A stretch of DNA of 64,000 nt from Streptomyces sp. TSRI0281 (GCF_001905125.1 NZ_LWLE01000033.1:245234-309233); one strand, 5' to 3'; counted from the first letter of the stretch, positions 41,943 to 50,892 are shown. Translations and numbers: made by a program. Notes: a model not told the origin generated them from the sequence alone.

Positions 41943-43496
41943 ATGGCAGCCACCCGCCGCCCCATAGCCCTCGCCGCCGCCGTCGCCACGGCAGCCGCCC
42001 TGGGCGCGACCTTCGCCCTCCCCGCGCTCGCCGCCGACAGCACCGTGGCCAAGGACGGGGCCGCCGCAGCCGCGGCCCCGGCCATGGAACTGAAGGACGG
42101 CACGCTGGACTGGGGCTTCAAGGAGTCCTTCCGCAAGTACCTCGCCTCCCCGTTCTCGGGCGGCAGGATCACGGTCACGGGCGGCGCCGAGCAGGCCGCG
42201 GGCAATGGTGTGTTCACCTTTGTCAACGGCAAGGGCACCTACGACATGACCACCCACGGCACGGACACGGCCTTCGAGGGCGGGGTCAACTTCTACGCCC
42301 ACAACGGAGTCCTGGACATCACGCTCTCGGACGTGAAGCTCTCCACGGCCGGCAAGGGCGGCGCGATCACCGCCGATGTGAAGACCCCCGAGGGCACCAA
42401 GAACGACGTCGCGGTCGCCGCCCTGGACCTGTCGGCCGTACGGCCGGGGCAGGGTGCGGGCGGTGCGATGGTCTTCAAGGACATCCCGGCCACGCTGACG
42501 AAGGCGGGCTCCGAGGCGTTCAACGGCCAGTACAAGGAGGGCGACGCCCTCGACCCGGCCACGCTCACCGTGAAGGCGGTCACCGCGCCGCCGACCGAGA
42601 AGCCCACCGAGAAGCCGACCGAAAAGCCCACCGAGAAGCCCACGGAGAAGCCGACCGAGAAGCCGACCACGTCCCCGACCGGGAAGCCGACGACGAATCC
42701 GTCCCCCTCGGCCACCCGGCCGGCCGCCGACCCGGGCGCGGTCCTCGACGGAACCCTGAACTGGGGCGTCAAGAAGTCCTTCCGTACGTACGTCACCGGC
42801 CCGATCGCGCACGGCAAGGTCGAGACGAGCGGCGGCGCCACCGCCTCCGGCGACGGGTACCGCTTCGGCGGTGCCACCGGACGCTTCGACGCCGGCAAGA
42901 AGACGCTCAACGCCGAGTTCGACGGCAAGGTCCGCTTCCTGGGCCACAAGGAGGGCGACGCCTACACGCTCGACCTCTCGCTCACCAACCTGGAGATCCG
43001 GGCGAACGGGACCTCCGGCAAGCTGATCGCCGATGTCTCGACCAAGGACCGGGAGACCAAGAAGGTCACTCGGTACACCGATCTGTCCCTCGCCGACCTG
43101 AAGCTGCCCGCCGGTGCCCTCACCGCGAAGGACGGCGTCGTGAACCTCTCGGGCGTCCCGGCGACCCTCACCGCCGACGGCACCAAGGCATTCGGCGGCA
43201 TGTACACCAAGGGCGAGCAGCTCGACGCCCTGACCGTCGCGGTCGCCCTCGACAAGAACGCCCAACTGCCGGGCGGCTCGGGCGGCTCGGGCACCGCCGG
43301 TGGTACGGGCTCCTCCACCGCCGGTGGCTCCACCACCGGCGGCACGGTCGGTGGCGGTGGCACGGTGGGCGGCGCGGGAGCGCTGGCCTCCACCGGCTCC
43401 GACATCCCGACCGGCGACCTGTTCGCCGCCGCGGGCGTCGTCGTGGCGGCCGGTGCCGGAGTCGTGGTCGCGTCGCGCCGCCGCCGTACCGTCTGA
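41943..43496 (+). CDS. HtaA-domain haem-binding protein with LAxTG sorting signal
   Basis: The 517-residue protein has a signal peptide (ending PALAADS near residue 31) and two HtaA domains, starting at GTLDWGFKESFRKYLASPFS and GTLNWGVKKSFRTYVTGPIA. They are joined by a linker with six PTEK repeats (about 220-243). A Gly/Thr/Ser-rich stretch leads to ALASTGSDIPTG, a hydrophobic helix and the tail SRRRRTV. LASTG fits the LAxTG motif of class E sortases, so it should be bound covalently to peptidoglycan. It is likely co-expressed with the first HtaA protein and hmuTUV. Confidence 0.93.
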   Translation: MAATRRPIALAAAVATAAALGATFALPALAADSTVAKDGAAAAAAPAMELKDGTLDWGFKESFRKYLASPFSGGRITVTGGAEQAAGNGVFTFVNGKGTYDMTTHGTDTAFEGGVNFYAHNGVLDITLSDVKLSTAGKGGAITADVKTPEGTKNDVAVAALDLSAVRPGQGAGGAMVFKDIPATLTKAGSEAFNGQYKEGDALDPATLTVKAVTAPPTEKPTEKPTEKPTEKPTEKPTEKPTTSPTGKPTTNPSPSATRPAADPGAVLDGTLNWGVKKSFRTYVTGPIAHGKVETSGGATASGDGYRFGGATGRFDAGKKTLNAEFDGKVRFLGHKEGDAYTLDLSLTNLEIRANGTSGKLIADVSTKDRETKKVTRYTDLSLADLKLPAGALTAKDGVVNLSGVPATLTADGTKAFGGMYTKGEQLDALTVAVALDKNAQLPGGSGGSGTAGGTGSSTAGGSTTGGTVGGGGTVGGAGALASTGSDIPTGDLFAAAGVVVAAGAGVVVASRRRRTV

Positions 43497-43600
43497 TCCG
43501 TCACGCACACCTCCGCGCCCCGTCAGGGCCGTACCGGCAACACGTCGCCGGTACGGCCCCCGCGGCGTCGCGGGCGCCCGCCCGGTGCTTGAATGCGCAC

Positions 43601-44272
43601 GTGAGCGACATCGACGTACCCGCGGGCATCGACGTACTACGGGTGTTCTGCGGCCCGGACGGCAGGCACGGCAACGCCCTCGGCGTCGTACGGGACGGGA
43701 GCGGTCATCCCGACGAGGCGTCCCGGCAGGAACTGGCCCGGCGGCTCGGCTTCAGCGAGACCGTGTTCGTCGACGATCCGGAGCGCGGGCGCGTCGACAT
43801 CTACACGCCGGGGCTGCGGTTGCCGTTCGCCGGGCACCCGCTGGTCGGCACCGCCTGGCTGCTGGACCTGGAGGTCCTGGAGCTGGCGGTGGGGGATGTG
43901 TTCGCCCGGCAGGACGGTGAGTTCACCTGGATCACCGCCCGCCCGGAATGGGCGCCGCCGCGCATCCTGGAGCGGTACGGATCCGCCGCCGAGGTCGAGG
44001 CGCTGACCGGACCGCCGCCCGGCGAGGGCTGGGTCTACGTATGGGCCTGGGAGGACGAGGCGGCGGGCCGGGTCCGGGCGAGGGCGTTCCCGCGCCGCGG
44101 CGACGGGATCGTGGAGGACGAGGCGACCGGGGCGGCGGCCCTGCTGCTCAGCGCGCGGCTCGGCCGGGCGCTGAACATCAGACAAGGACGCGGCTCCCAG
44201 ATCCTCACAGCACCCGCGCCGGACGGCACGGTGGAGATCGGGGGCCGCGTCCTGCTGGTCGTCCGCGGCTGA
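43601..44272 (+). CDS. PhzF-family protein, second copy
   Basis: The 223-residue protein is a shorter PhzF-like enzyme. It has RHGNALGVVRDGS, the catalytic region LGFSETVFVDDPE with Glu, LRLPFAGHPLVGTAWLL and DEATGAAALLLSARLGRAL. It lacks part of the second half of canonical PhzF (about 280-300 residues), so it may be a compact variant. Start GTG 43601. It lies just past the haem genes and convergent with haem oxygenase, but nothing links it to haem. Confidence 0.85.
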   Translation: MSDIDVPAGIDVLRVFCGPDGRHGNALGVVRDGSGHPDEASRQELARRLGFSETVFVDDPERGRVDIYTPGLRLPFAGHPLVGTAWLLDLEVLELAVGDVFARQDGEFTWITARPEWAPPRILERYGSAAEVEALTGPPPGEGWVYVWAWEDEAAGRVRARAFPRRGDGIVEDEATGAAALLLSARLGRALNIRQGRGSQILTAPAPDGTVEIGGRVLLVVRG

Positions 44273-44352
44273 GCCACGGGTCCTGCGCTGCTTCCGGGCG
44301 CCGCGTTCCGGGCGCCGCTTCTCCCGGCGCCGGGTACGCGAAGCGCCGGGTG

Positions 44353-45018
44353 CTACGCGCTGAGCGGGAAGACCTTGCCCAGCTCCTGGAACACCGCGGT
44401 GTTCAGCGCGAAGGCGCGCTTGCACTCGTCGATGATGCGCTGCTTCTCCAGGTCGTCCGCGTTCACCGCGTCCAGCATCTCCCGGTAACCCCGCTTGAAC
44501 GCGGCCGGGTTGGAGATCTCCTCGAAGACGTAGAACCGCACGCCGTCGCCCTTGCGCGCGAAGCCCCAGGTCCTCTCCGCCGTGTCCCGGATGATCTGGC
44601 CGCCCGAGAGGTCGCCCAGGTACCGGGTGTAGTGGTGCGCGATGTAGCCCGCGGGCCAGGTGCGTGCGCACTCGGCGACCCGGTCGGCATAGGCGGCGGT
44701 GGCCGGCAGCGGCTCCAGGCCCTCGCGCCAGCCGGGGCCCGCCAGATGTGCCAGATCCCGCTCCAGCTCCGCACTGCGCATCAGCTCGGTCTGTATGAAC
44801 GGGCCGGCGACCGGGTCGGCGCGGAGCGCCTCCGCGCCCTCCTCCAGTGCGCGGTACACGAACCACAGCTGCTCGGTGTAGCGCGTGTACGCGTCCACTC
44901 CGAGCCGTCCGCCGAGCATGTCGCTCATGAAGGTCGAGGTCTCCGCCTCGACATGCTGCTCGTGCGACGCGGTGCGGATGAGCGTCGAGAAGGGGGTGGC
45001 GGTGGCGGTTGCGTCCAA
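44353..45018 (-). CDS. hmuO: Haem oxygenase (HmuO/HO-1 family)
   Basis: The 221-residue protein matches biliverdin-producing haem oxygenases. The proximal His22 lies in EQHVEAETSTFMSDMLGG, the segment YTRYTEQLWFVYRALEEGA follows, and the distal helix motif YIAHHYTRYLGDLSGGQ near 125-142 is the family signature. It opens haem to biliverdin, CO and iron, completing use of imported haem. It is transcribed away from the HtaA genes, with a dyad box 110 bp upstream. Confidence 0.95.
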   Translation of the reverse strand: MDATATATPFSTLIRTASHEQHVEAETSTFMSDMLGGRLGVDAYTRYTEQLWFVYRALEEGAEALRADPVAGPFIQTELMRSAELERDLAHLAGPGWREGLEPLPATAAYADRVAECARTWPAGYIAHHYTRYLGDLSGGQIIRDTAERTWGFARKGDGVRFYVFEEISNPAAFKRGYREMLDAVNADDLEKQRIIDECKRAFALNTAVFQELGKVFPLSA

Positions 45019-45127
45019 GGCGGGCCTCCGGGGACCGAGGGGACGGGAAGTCCGATGAGAGACGGAAATACCGGCGGTCGCCGCCGCAACGGGTGCGGGC
45101 AGCGCCTGCCGATACGCCGATCCTCCT

Positions 45128-45145
45128 ACTTAGGTTTACCTAAGT
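45128..45145. promoter_or_regulatory. Dyad operator ACTTAGGT-TT-ACCTAAGT
   Basis: The two 8-bp arms are perfect inverted repeats around TT. TTAGGT and ACCTAA are the half-sites of the iron-box consensus, but the centre has 2 bp where the usual 19-bp box has 7. It lies 110-127 bp upstream of the haem oxygenase start and 64 bp downstream of the map stop, so it most likely controls the haem oxygenase gene. Confidence 0.75.
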
Positions 45146-45206
45146 CAACTGGTTCCCGACTGCCTGTCGGTAAAAACCGTACCCCCGGAACGAACCGGAC
45201 GGGACG

Positions 45207-46064
45207 TTACGGAAGGGTAAGAATCTCCGCCCCGGTCTCCGTCACGACCAGCGTGTGCTCGAACTGCGCGGTCCGCTTGCGGTCCTTGGTCACCACGGTC
45301 CAGCCGTCGTCCCACAGGTCGTACTCATGGGATCCCAGCGTCAGCATCGGCTCGATCGTGAACGTCATCCCGGGCTGCATGACCGTGGTCGCGTGCGGGC
45401 TGTCGTAGTGCGGCACGATCAGACCGGAGTGGAACGAGGAATTGATCCCGTGCCCCGTGAAGTCCCGCACCACCCCGTACCCGAACCGCTTCGCGTACGA
45501 CTCGATGACCCGCCCGATCACATTGATCTGACGCCCCGGGCGGACCGCCTTGATCGCACGGTTCAGCGACTCCCGGGTGCGCTCCACGAGCAGCCGGGAC
45601 TCCTCGTCCACGTCACCGCAGAGATAGGTGGCGTTGTTGTCGCCGTGCACTCCGTTGATGTACGCGGTGACGTCCAGGTTCACGATGTCGCCGTCGCGCA
45701 GCACCGTGGAGTCGGGGATGCCGTGACAGATGACCTCGTTGAGCGAGGAGCAGAGCGACTTCGGGAAGCCGCGGTAACCGAGCGTCGACGGGTACGCGCC
45801 GTGGTCGACCATGAACTCATGGGCGACGCGGTCGAGTTCGTCCGTGGTCACGCCGGGAGCGATGTGCTTGGCGGCCTCCTCCATCGCCTGCGCGGCGATG
45901 CGTCCCGCGATCCGCATCCGCTCCACGGTGTCGGCGTCCTGGATCTCCGGGCCGGTGTACGGCGCAGGAGCCGGCTTGCCCACGTATTCGGGGCGCCGGA
46001 TGTTTCCGGGTACGGAACGGACGGGAGAGAGCTCCCCTGGTACAAGCAGCGACTGGCCAGACAT
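45207..46064 (-). CDS. map: Type I methionine aminopeptidase
   Basis: The 285-residue enzyme removes N-terminal Met from new proteins. It holds the metal ligands in VNLDVTAYINGVHGDNNATY (two Asp), GHGINSSFH (His), FTIEPML (Glu) and FEHTLVV (Glu), and the conserved VICHGIP. The N-terminal 35 residues include IRRPEYVGKP, typical of actinobacterial MetAP1. ATG 46064 was chosen as the frame upstream has no family likeness. Many actinomycetes have two map genes. Confidence 0.96.
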   Translation of the reverse strand: MSGQSLLVPGELSPVRSVPGNIRRPEYVGKPAPAPYTGPEIQDADTVERMRIAGRIAAQAMEEAAKHIAPGVTTDELDRVAHEFMVDHGAYPSTLGYRGFPKSLCSSLNEVICHGIPDSTVLRDGDIVNLDVTAYINGVHGDNNATYLCGDVDEESRLLVERTRESLNRAIKAVRPGRQINVIGRVIESYAKRFGYGVVRDFTGHGINSSFHSGLIVPHYDSPHATTVMQPGMTFTIEPMLTLGSHEYDLWDDGWTVVTKDRKRTAQFEHTLVVTETGAEILTLP

Positions 46065-46122
46065 GCCAGCGAGTCTAACCAGCGTCCTTGGGGCAGCATG
46101 GCATCGAGGAAAGGAGCCGCTG

Positions 46123-46356
46123 ATGGCCCTGTTCAAGAAGCGCACCGTCGGCAAACCGGGCGAGTGGTACTACTGCCTGGTGCACAAGAAGGTCGAGGAA
46201 GGCCCCGAATGCCCGGCGAAGGACCGGTTCGGCCCCTACACCTCCCGTGAGGAGGCACAGCGCGCGATGGACACGGCACAGGAGCGGAACCTGGAGTGGG
46301 AGACCGACCCCAAGTGGCACGACCGCACGGGCGGCCCCTCGGACCCGCCGAACTGA
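46123..46356 (+). CDS. Conserved small protein of unknown function
   Basis: The 77-residue protein begins MALFKKRTVGKPGEWYYCLV and contains two Cys residues (YYCLVHKKVEEGPECPAKDR), then GPYTSREEAQRAMDTAQERN, and a hydrophilic end. The layout resembles a short SPOR-like or zinc-ribbon-less fold, but I do not recognise it. AAGGAG lies 7-8 bases before ATG. It is divergent from map with 58 bp between starts. Confidence 0.8.
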   Translation: MALFKKRTVGKPGEWYYCLVHKKVEEGPECPAKDRFGPYTSREEAQRAMDTAQERNLEWETDPKWHDRTGGPSDPPN

Positions 46357-46404
46357 TCCGCTCCGGCCCCGGGGCAGCCCCCGGGGCGGGCGGGCCCGCC
46401 CCGG

Positions 46405-47889
46405 TCACGACGCCACGCCCGCCGCCCGCCTCCGTATCGCGTCCTCGTCCGTCTCGGAGTCGTACTTGATCAGCTTCGGCAGCAACGCCGCCAGCAGCGC
46501 GACCGAGGCGACGCAGGCCACCCCGCCCGTCCAGATGGCCGAGCGCGTCCCGGTCCAGCCGGCCATCGCCCCGGCCCTGACCTGGCCGAGCTGCGGGCCG
46601 ACGCTGTACGAGAGCACCTCGATGCCCGCGAGCCGTCCGCGCAGCTCCTCCGGGACGGTCTGGTTCCAGATCGTGGCGCGGCCCAGTCCGCTCAGCATGT
46701 CGCCCGCGCCCGCCACCCCCAGGCAGACCAGCACCAGCCAGATGTTGCTGAACCAGCCCGCCGCCGCGATGGCGAGCCCCCACGCCGCGGCACCGAACAC
46801 CACGAACAGCCCGTGCCTGCGCACCCGTGAGGTCCAGCCGCTGGTCAGCCCCAGTACCAGCGAGCCGACCGACCCCGCCGCGTACATCAGGCCCAGCGAC
46901 CACTCCGCGTCCAGCTCGTCCGCCAGGAACGGGAAGATCGTGTTCGGGAAGGCGAAGAGCATCGCCGCGAGGTCGATCGCGTACGTCCCCAGCAGTACCG
47001 GCCGGCTCCAGGCGTACCGCGCCCCCTCCGCGATCCCGCGCAGCGACGGCTTTCGCGCGTCGTGGGCGGGCGGCGCCGGTGCCAGGCGCAGACAGAGCAG
47101 GACGGAGACGGTGAACGTGACGACCGTGACCACGTACGCCGTGGCGTGCCCGGCGTAGGCCACCACCAGGCCCGCCAGCGCGGGACCGGCGATGGCGCCG
47201 ACCTGCCAGCGCAGCGAGTTCAGCGCGGCGGCGGCGGTCTGCTGGTGGTGCGGCACGATCCGGGCCATCAGGGAGTCCAGCGCGGGCCGTTGGAGCCCGG
47301 CCAGCGCGGAGACCCCGCCGGCCACCACGTACAGCGGCCAGAGCAGCGGGTCCGGCAGCAGGGCGTTCACCAGGAGGATGCCGGCGAGCACCCCGAGCCC
47401 CGCCTCGGTGAGCAGGATGACCTTGCGCCGGTCCACGGCGTCGGCGAGCGCCCCGCCGTACAGGCCGAAGACGACCAGGGGAACGAGTTCCACCGCGCCC
47501 ATCGCCCCGACCGCCAGCGGCGACCCGGTCATCTCCTTGATCTGGAGCGGCAGCGCGATCAGGGCCATGAAGCTGCCGAAGAACGTGATCAGACCCTGGA
47601 CCCACAGCAGCCGGAAATCGGCCGAGGAACGCCAGGGCGAGAGGTCGGGCAGCAGCGCCAGGAGCCTGGCCCGGAGCGAGGAGGCGGGGGCGGCGGCGGA
47701 GTGGTCCGGAGCGTCCGGGGTGTGCGGGCCGCCAGGGGCATCCGCGGCGGCGGGGGCATCCGAGGAGTCCGGGGCGTCCGAAGCGTTCGGGCCGGGGGGA
47801 TCGTGCGGGGCGTCCGAAGCGTCCGGGCCGGGAGGATCGTGCGGGTCGGCCGGGGCGTCCGCGTCGGCCGGGGGAGTAGCAGGAGTCAC
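46405..47889 (-). CDS. MFS transporter with Asp/Ala/Pro-rich N-terminal tail
   Basis: The 494-residue protein has about 12 membrane segments in the style of enterobactin-exporter-like MFS carriers (FRLLWVQGLITFFGSFMALI; LPLQIKEMTGSPLAVGAMGA; LYGGALADAVDRRKVILLTE for motif A). The first 70 residues are a hydrophilic tail of Asp, Ala, Pro and Ser repeats (DAPHDPPGP, DAPDSSDAP). The tail is encoded by G/C-rich repeats at about 47690-47880. The start GTG 47889 is tentative. Substrate unknown. Confidence 0.88.
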   Translation of the reverse strand: MTPATPPADADAPADPHDPPGPDASDAPHDPPGPNASDAPDSSDAPAAADAPGGPHTPDAPDHSAAAPASSLRARLLALLPDLSPWRSSADFRLLWVQGLITFFGSFMALIALPLQIKEMTGSPLAVGAMGAVELVPLVVFGLYGGALADAVDRRKVILLTEAGLGVLAGILLVNALLPDPLLWPLYVVAGGVSALAGLQRPALDSLMARIVPHHQQTAAAALNSLRWQVGAIAGPALAGLVVAYAGHATAYVVTVVTFTVSVLLCLRLAPAPPAHDARKPSLRGIAEGARYAWSRPVLLGTYAIDLAAMLFAFPNTIFPFLADELDAEWSLGLMYAAGSVGSLVLGLTSGWTSRVRRHGLFVVFGAAAWGLAIAAAGWFSNIWLVLVCLGVAGAGDMLSGLGRATIWNQTVPEELRGRLAGIEVLSYSVGPQLGQVRAGAMAGWTGTRSAIWTGGVACVASVALLAALLPKLIKYDSETDEDAIRRRAAGVAS

Positions 47890-47932
47890 AGAGGGTCATG
47901 CTCGGCCCTTTGGAGGCTCTGCGCAAACCGGT

Positions 47933-48535
47933 TTACCAGCGGGGCGGTGGCGGCTGCGTCAGCTGGTCGGCCAGCCGGGAGAGCCGGTCCCGGAAGGTCC
48001 GGCGACCGTGCGGCGCGGGCCGGCCGTTCTCCCCGGCGGCCGCGCTCACCAGGTGCTGCACGGTGTCGAGGTCGACATCGTCACCGCCCCGGACCACGAG
48101 CGCCTCATGGGCCAGGCCCCCCACCTCCGGGTCCCCGCCGTCCAGCGTGAGCACCGTCGCCCCGGCCCGCCGTGCGTCGTGGACCCGCTCCAGCAGCCCG
48201 CCGTCCGGCCGCTGCGGCGCCACCATCAGCAGGGTCTCGCCCCGCCCGGCCGCCTCGATCCGGCCGAGGCCCACCGCCAGATGCGCGGGATCGCCCGGCT
48301 CCACCCGGTGGCGTACGAGCGTGGGCCGCAGCTCCGGCAGCCCCGACCAGGCGGACTCGTCGACCAGATGCGCCGCCAGATGCCACGGCTCGTACACCTC
48401 GGTCCCCACCAGCAGCAGTCCGCCGCCCTGCGGCACGACGGACGAGCGCAGCGCCCCCGCGAACCGCCGGGTCGCCCCGGGCCACTCGGTCCCGGCGAGT
48501 ACGTCACGGAGCAGGGCGACACGTACGGCATCCAT
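47933..48535 (-). CDS. Uncharacterised protein, possibly SIS-like
   Basis: The 200-residue protein has alternating strands and helices (GGLLLVGTEVYEPWHLAAHL; GETLLMVAPQRPDGGLLERV; RAGATVLTLDGGDPEVGGLA). The middle part, with a 'negotiable' loop followed by a helix and a beta-strand, is reminiscent of sugar-isomerase (SIS) folds, but I cannot prove it. It is upstream of the MFS gene on the same strand, with 43 bp between them, so the two may form an operon. Function unknown. Confidence 0.65.
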   Translation of the reverse strand: MDAVRVALLRDVLAGTEWPGATRRFAGALRSSVVPQGGGLLLVGTEVYEPWHLAAHLVDESAWSGLPELRPTLVRHRVEPGDPAHLAVGLGRIEAAGRGETLLMVAPQRPDGGLLERVHDARRAGATVLTLDGGDPEVGGLAHEALVVRGGDDVDLDTVQHLVSAAAGENGRPAPHGRRTFRDRLSRLADQLTQPPPPRW

Positions 48536-48675
48536 GGCCCGGCATCATGCCCCAAGTCCGGCCGAACCGCCGCCGGTTGGCGCCGCTCCACCCGAAAGGG
48601 GCAGGGCGGGAGCGAGGGGGCCGTGTGTCCGCCGACGAGGGGTTCCCCGTACTACCTGGCAGTAGGGTCGCCCTC

Positions 48676-49386
48676 ATGACTACCCATGACAGCGGCAGCG
48701 CCCCCAAGCCCCCCGCCAAGGACCCCTGGGACCTGCCCGACGTATCCGCACTCACGGTCGGTGTGCTCGGCGGGACCGGTCCGCAGGGCCGCGGCCTCGC
48801 CTACCGCCTCGCCCGCGCCGGGCAGCGGGTGACCATCGGCTCGCGCGACGCCGGACGGGCCGCCGCGGCCGCCGCCGAGCTGGGATTCGGCGTCGAGGGC
48901 GCGGACAACGCCGACTGCGCGCGGCGCAGCGACATCGTGATCGTCGCGGTTCCGTGGGACGGCCACGCCAAGACGCTGGAATCGCTGCGCGAGGAGCTCA
49001 CGGGCAAGCTCGTGATCGACTGCGTCAATCCGCTCGGCTTCGACAAGAAGGGCGCCTACGCCCTGAAGCCGGAGGAGGGCAGCGCCGCCGAGCAGGCCGC
49101 GGCCCTGCTGCCGGACTCCCGGGTCACGGCCGCCTTCCACCACCTCTCCGCCGTCCTGCTCCAGGACGAGGCGATCGAGGAGATCGACACCGATGTGCTG
49201 GTGCTCGGCGAGGCGCGCGCCGACACCGACATCGTGCAGGCGCTCGCGGGCCGCATCCCCGGAATGCGCGGCATCTTCGCGGGCCGGCTGCGCAACGCCC
49301 ACCAGGTCGAGTCGCTGGTGGCCAACCTGATCTCGGTCAACCGCCGCTACAAGGCACACGCGGGACTGCGCGCCACCGACGTCTGA
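48676..49386 (+). CDS. npdG: NADPH-dependent F420 reductase-like protein
   Basis: The 236-residue protein has a GVLGGTGPQGRGLAYRLARA dinucleotide motif, RVTIGSRDAGRAA for NADP phosphate contact, IVIVAVPWDGHAKTL and VIDCVNPLGFDKKGAY, and a C-terminal RLRNAHQVESLVANLISVNR. These match F420H2:NADP oxidoreductases (Npd/Fno). It would exchange hydride between F420 and NADP. ATG 48676 lies soon after the divergent gene's start. Confidence 0.9.
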   Translation: MTTHDSGSAPKPPAKDPWDLPDVSALTVGVLGGTGPQGRGLAYRLARAGQRVTIGSRDAGRAAAAAAELGFGVEGADNADCARRSDIVIVAVPWDGHAKTLESLREELTGKLVIDCVNPLGFDKKGAYALKPEEGSAAEQAAALLPDSRVTAAFHHLSAVLLQDEAIEEIDTDVLVLGEARADTDIVQALAGRIPGMRGIFAGRLRNAHQVESLVANLISVNRRYKAHAGLRATDV

Positions 49387-49469
49387 GCCGGACCGCGCCG
49401 AGGGCGGAACGGGGCATGAGGGACACTGGACGGGACCGCGCACCATCCCGGACACAGGAGCCACTCCCC

Positions 49470-49649
49470 ATGCCCCGCCTCGCCATCTACGCCCTCGTCG
49501 TCTGCGTTCTCGCCGTCGTCGCAGCCGTGGTCTCCTTCGCCCAGGGCAATCTGCTCGGGATCCTTTGGGTACTGGTGGCCGGGCTCTCGTCGAACATGAC
49601 GTGGTTCTACGTGCGCAAGCACCGGATGCGGGCGGCGGACGCGGCCTGA
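49470..49649 (+). CDS. Small two-helix membrane protein
   Basis: The 59-residue protein has two hydrophobic helices (LAIYALVVCVLAVVAAVVSF; LLGILWVLVAGLSSNMTWFY) and a basic tail VRKHRMRAADAA. CAGGAG lies 8-11 bases before ATG. It follows npdG by 83 bp. No family is recognised. Confidence 0.75.
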   Translation: MPRLAIYALVVCVLAVVAAVVSFAQGNLLGILWVLVAGLSSNMTWFYVRKHRMRAADAA

Positions 49650-49668
49650 GGGCCGGGGCCGGCGGCCC

Positions 49669-50478
49669 CTATCCCGCGACCGCGCAGCGCGGGTCCTGCT
49701 CGTCCCAGAACTCCTGCCAGAAGCGGTACGTGTCGAGCCCGCAGTGTGTCGAGATCTCGCTGACGCCCAGGCTCCGCAGCAGCGCGTCGATCGCGTCGAA
49801 GAACGCGATGTTCACCTCGGGGATCCACAGGATGCCGAACACGGCGATCAGCCCGAACGGTGCGATCGGCTCGACCTGGCGGCGAATCCGGTACGAGAGC
49901 CAGGGCTCGATCACGCCGTAGCCGTCCAGCCCCGGAATCGGGACCGAGTTCAGGATCGCCGCGGTGACCTGGAGCATCGCGAGGAACGCCAGCGCGTACT
50001 GGAAGGCGGGCGGAACACCGTCCAGGGCGTCCAGCCAGAACGGCGCCGTGCAGACGACGGCGAACAGCAGGTTCGTCAGGGGGCCCGCCGCGGAGATCAG
50101 ACTGTGCTTCCAGCGGCCGCTGATACGGCCCCGCTCGATATAGACCGCGCCACCGGGCAGCCCGATCCCGCCCATGATCACGAAGAGCACCGGCAGCACG
50201 ATGCTCAGCAGGGCATGGGTGTACGTGAGCGGGTTCAGGGTCAGATAGCCCTTGTCCGCGACCGAGAGGTCCCCGCTGTGCAGCGCGGTGCGGGCGTGCG
50301 CGTACTCGTGCAGACAGAGCGAGACGATCCAGGCCCCGGTGACGAAGAGGAAGACCGCGAAACCGGTCTGCTCGGCGAAGTCCGTCCACACCGCCCAGCC
50401 CGAGACCGCGGTGACGGCGACGATCCCGAGGAAGACCGGGCTGATCCTCCGGTCGCTGCGCTTGGCTGCGGTGGTCAT
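49669..50478 (-). CDS. Site-2 protease family (M50) membrane protein
   Basis: The 269-residue protein has several membrane segments, the zinc motif HEYAHARTA in CLHEYAHARTALHSGD (HExxH), and NSVPIPGLDGYGVIEPWLSY near the end, which carries the third ligand. These are hallmarks of M50 site-2 proteases. It may cut membrane-bound regulators. ATG 50478 was chosen; the frame is open far upstream but only over repeat DNA. Confidence 0.9.
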   Translation of the reverse strand: MTTAAKRSDRRISPVFLGIVAVTAVSGWAVWTDFAEQTGFAVFLFVTGAWIVSLCLHEYAHARTALHSGDLSVADKGYLTLNPLTYTHALLSIVLPVLFVIMGGIGLPGGAVYIERGRISGRWKHSLISAAGPLTNLLFAVVCTAPFWLDALDGVPPAFQYALAFLAMLQVTAAILNSVPIPGLDGYGVIEPWLSYRIRRQVEPIAPFGLIAVFGILWIPEVNIAFFDAIDALLRSLGVSEISTHCGLDTYRFWQEFWDEQDPRCAVAG

Positions 50479-50892
50479 CGGCACACAACTCCTGGTGACT
50501 GGGCGAGGGCCTTCGACAGTACGGGCGTTGAGGGCAGTAGGGGCGGTACGACCGGAACATCGTGAGCCGGGGCGGTAGTTCCCCCTACGCGCACGGGCGG
50601 TGGGTGCCGGGTGACCGGGCGCGGGTGCCGTGCGCGGTGCGGGGTGACCGGGCGCGGTGTGGTGCGGTGCGCGGTCACCGGGCGTGGCGCGGTGCGGTGC
50701 CGGGTGACCGGGCGCGGCGCGGTGCGGGGTCACCTGGCGCGGTGCGGGATCGCCGGACGCCGGACCGGCCGGGCTCAGAACCCCCACCCCGGACCCGGCG
50801 GCGGACCGGGCGTGGACCCGCTCCGCGGCGCCCGGCGACGCGCGGTGCCGGGCGGCGTGCTCTTCGAGGGGTCCGTCGCGGACAATGGGCCC
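50479..50892. repeat. Repeat-rich gene-free interval before the SARP gene
   Basis: From about 50606 to 50750 a degenerate unit of about 30 bp, built on GGTGACCGGGCGCGG and GGTGCGGTGC, recurs five times. In one frame this reads as VTGRGAVRC-like repeats, but the frame shows no other protein character, so I treat it as non-coding. Promoters of the divergent M50 and SARP genes should lie here. Confidence 0.65.

Noticed and set aside
41822..43600. Long upstream extension of the second PhzF frame
   Set aside because: It overlaps the whole HtaA gene in another phase and has an Arg/His/Gly-rich shadow composition. The PhzF fold begins after GTG 43601.
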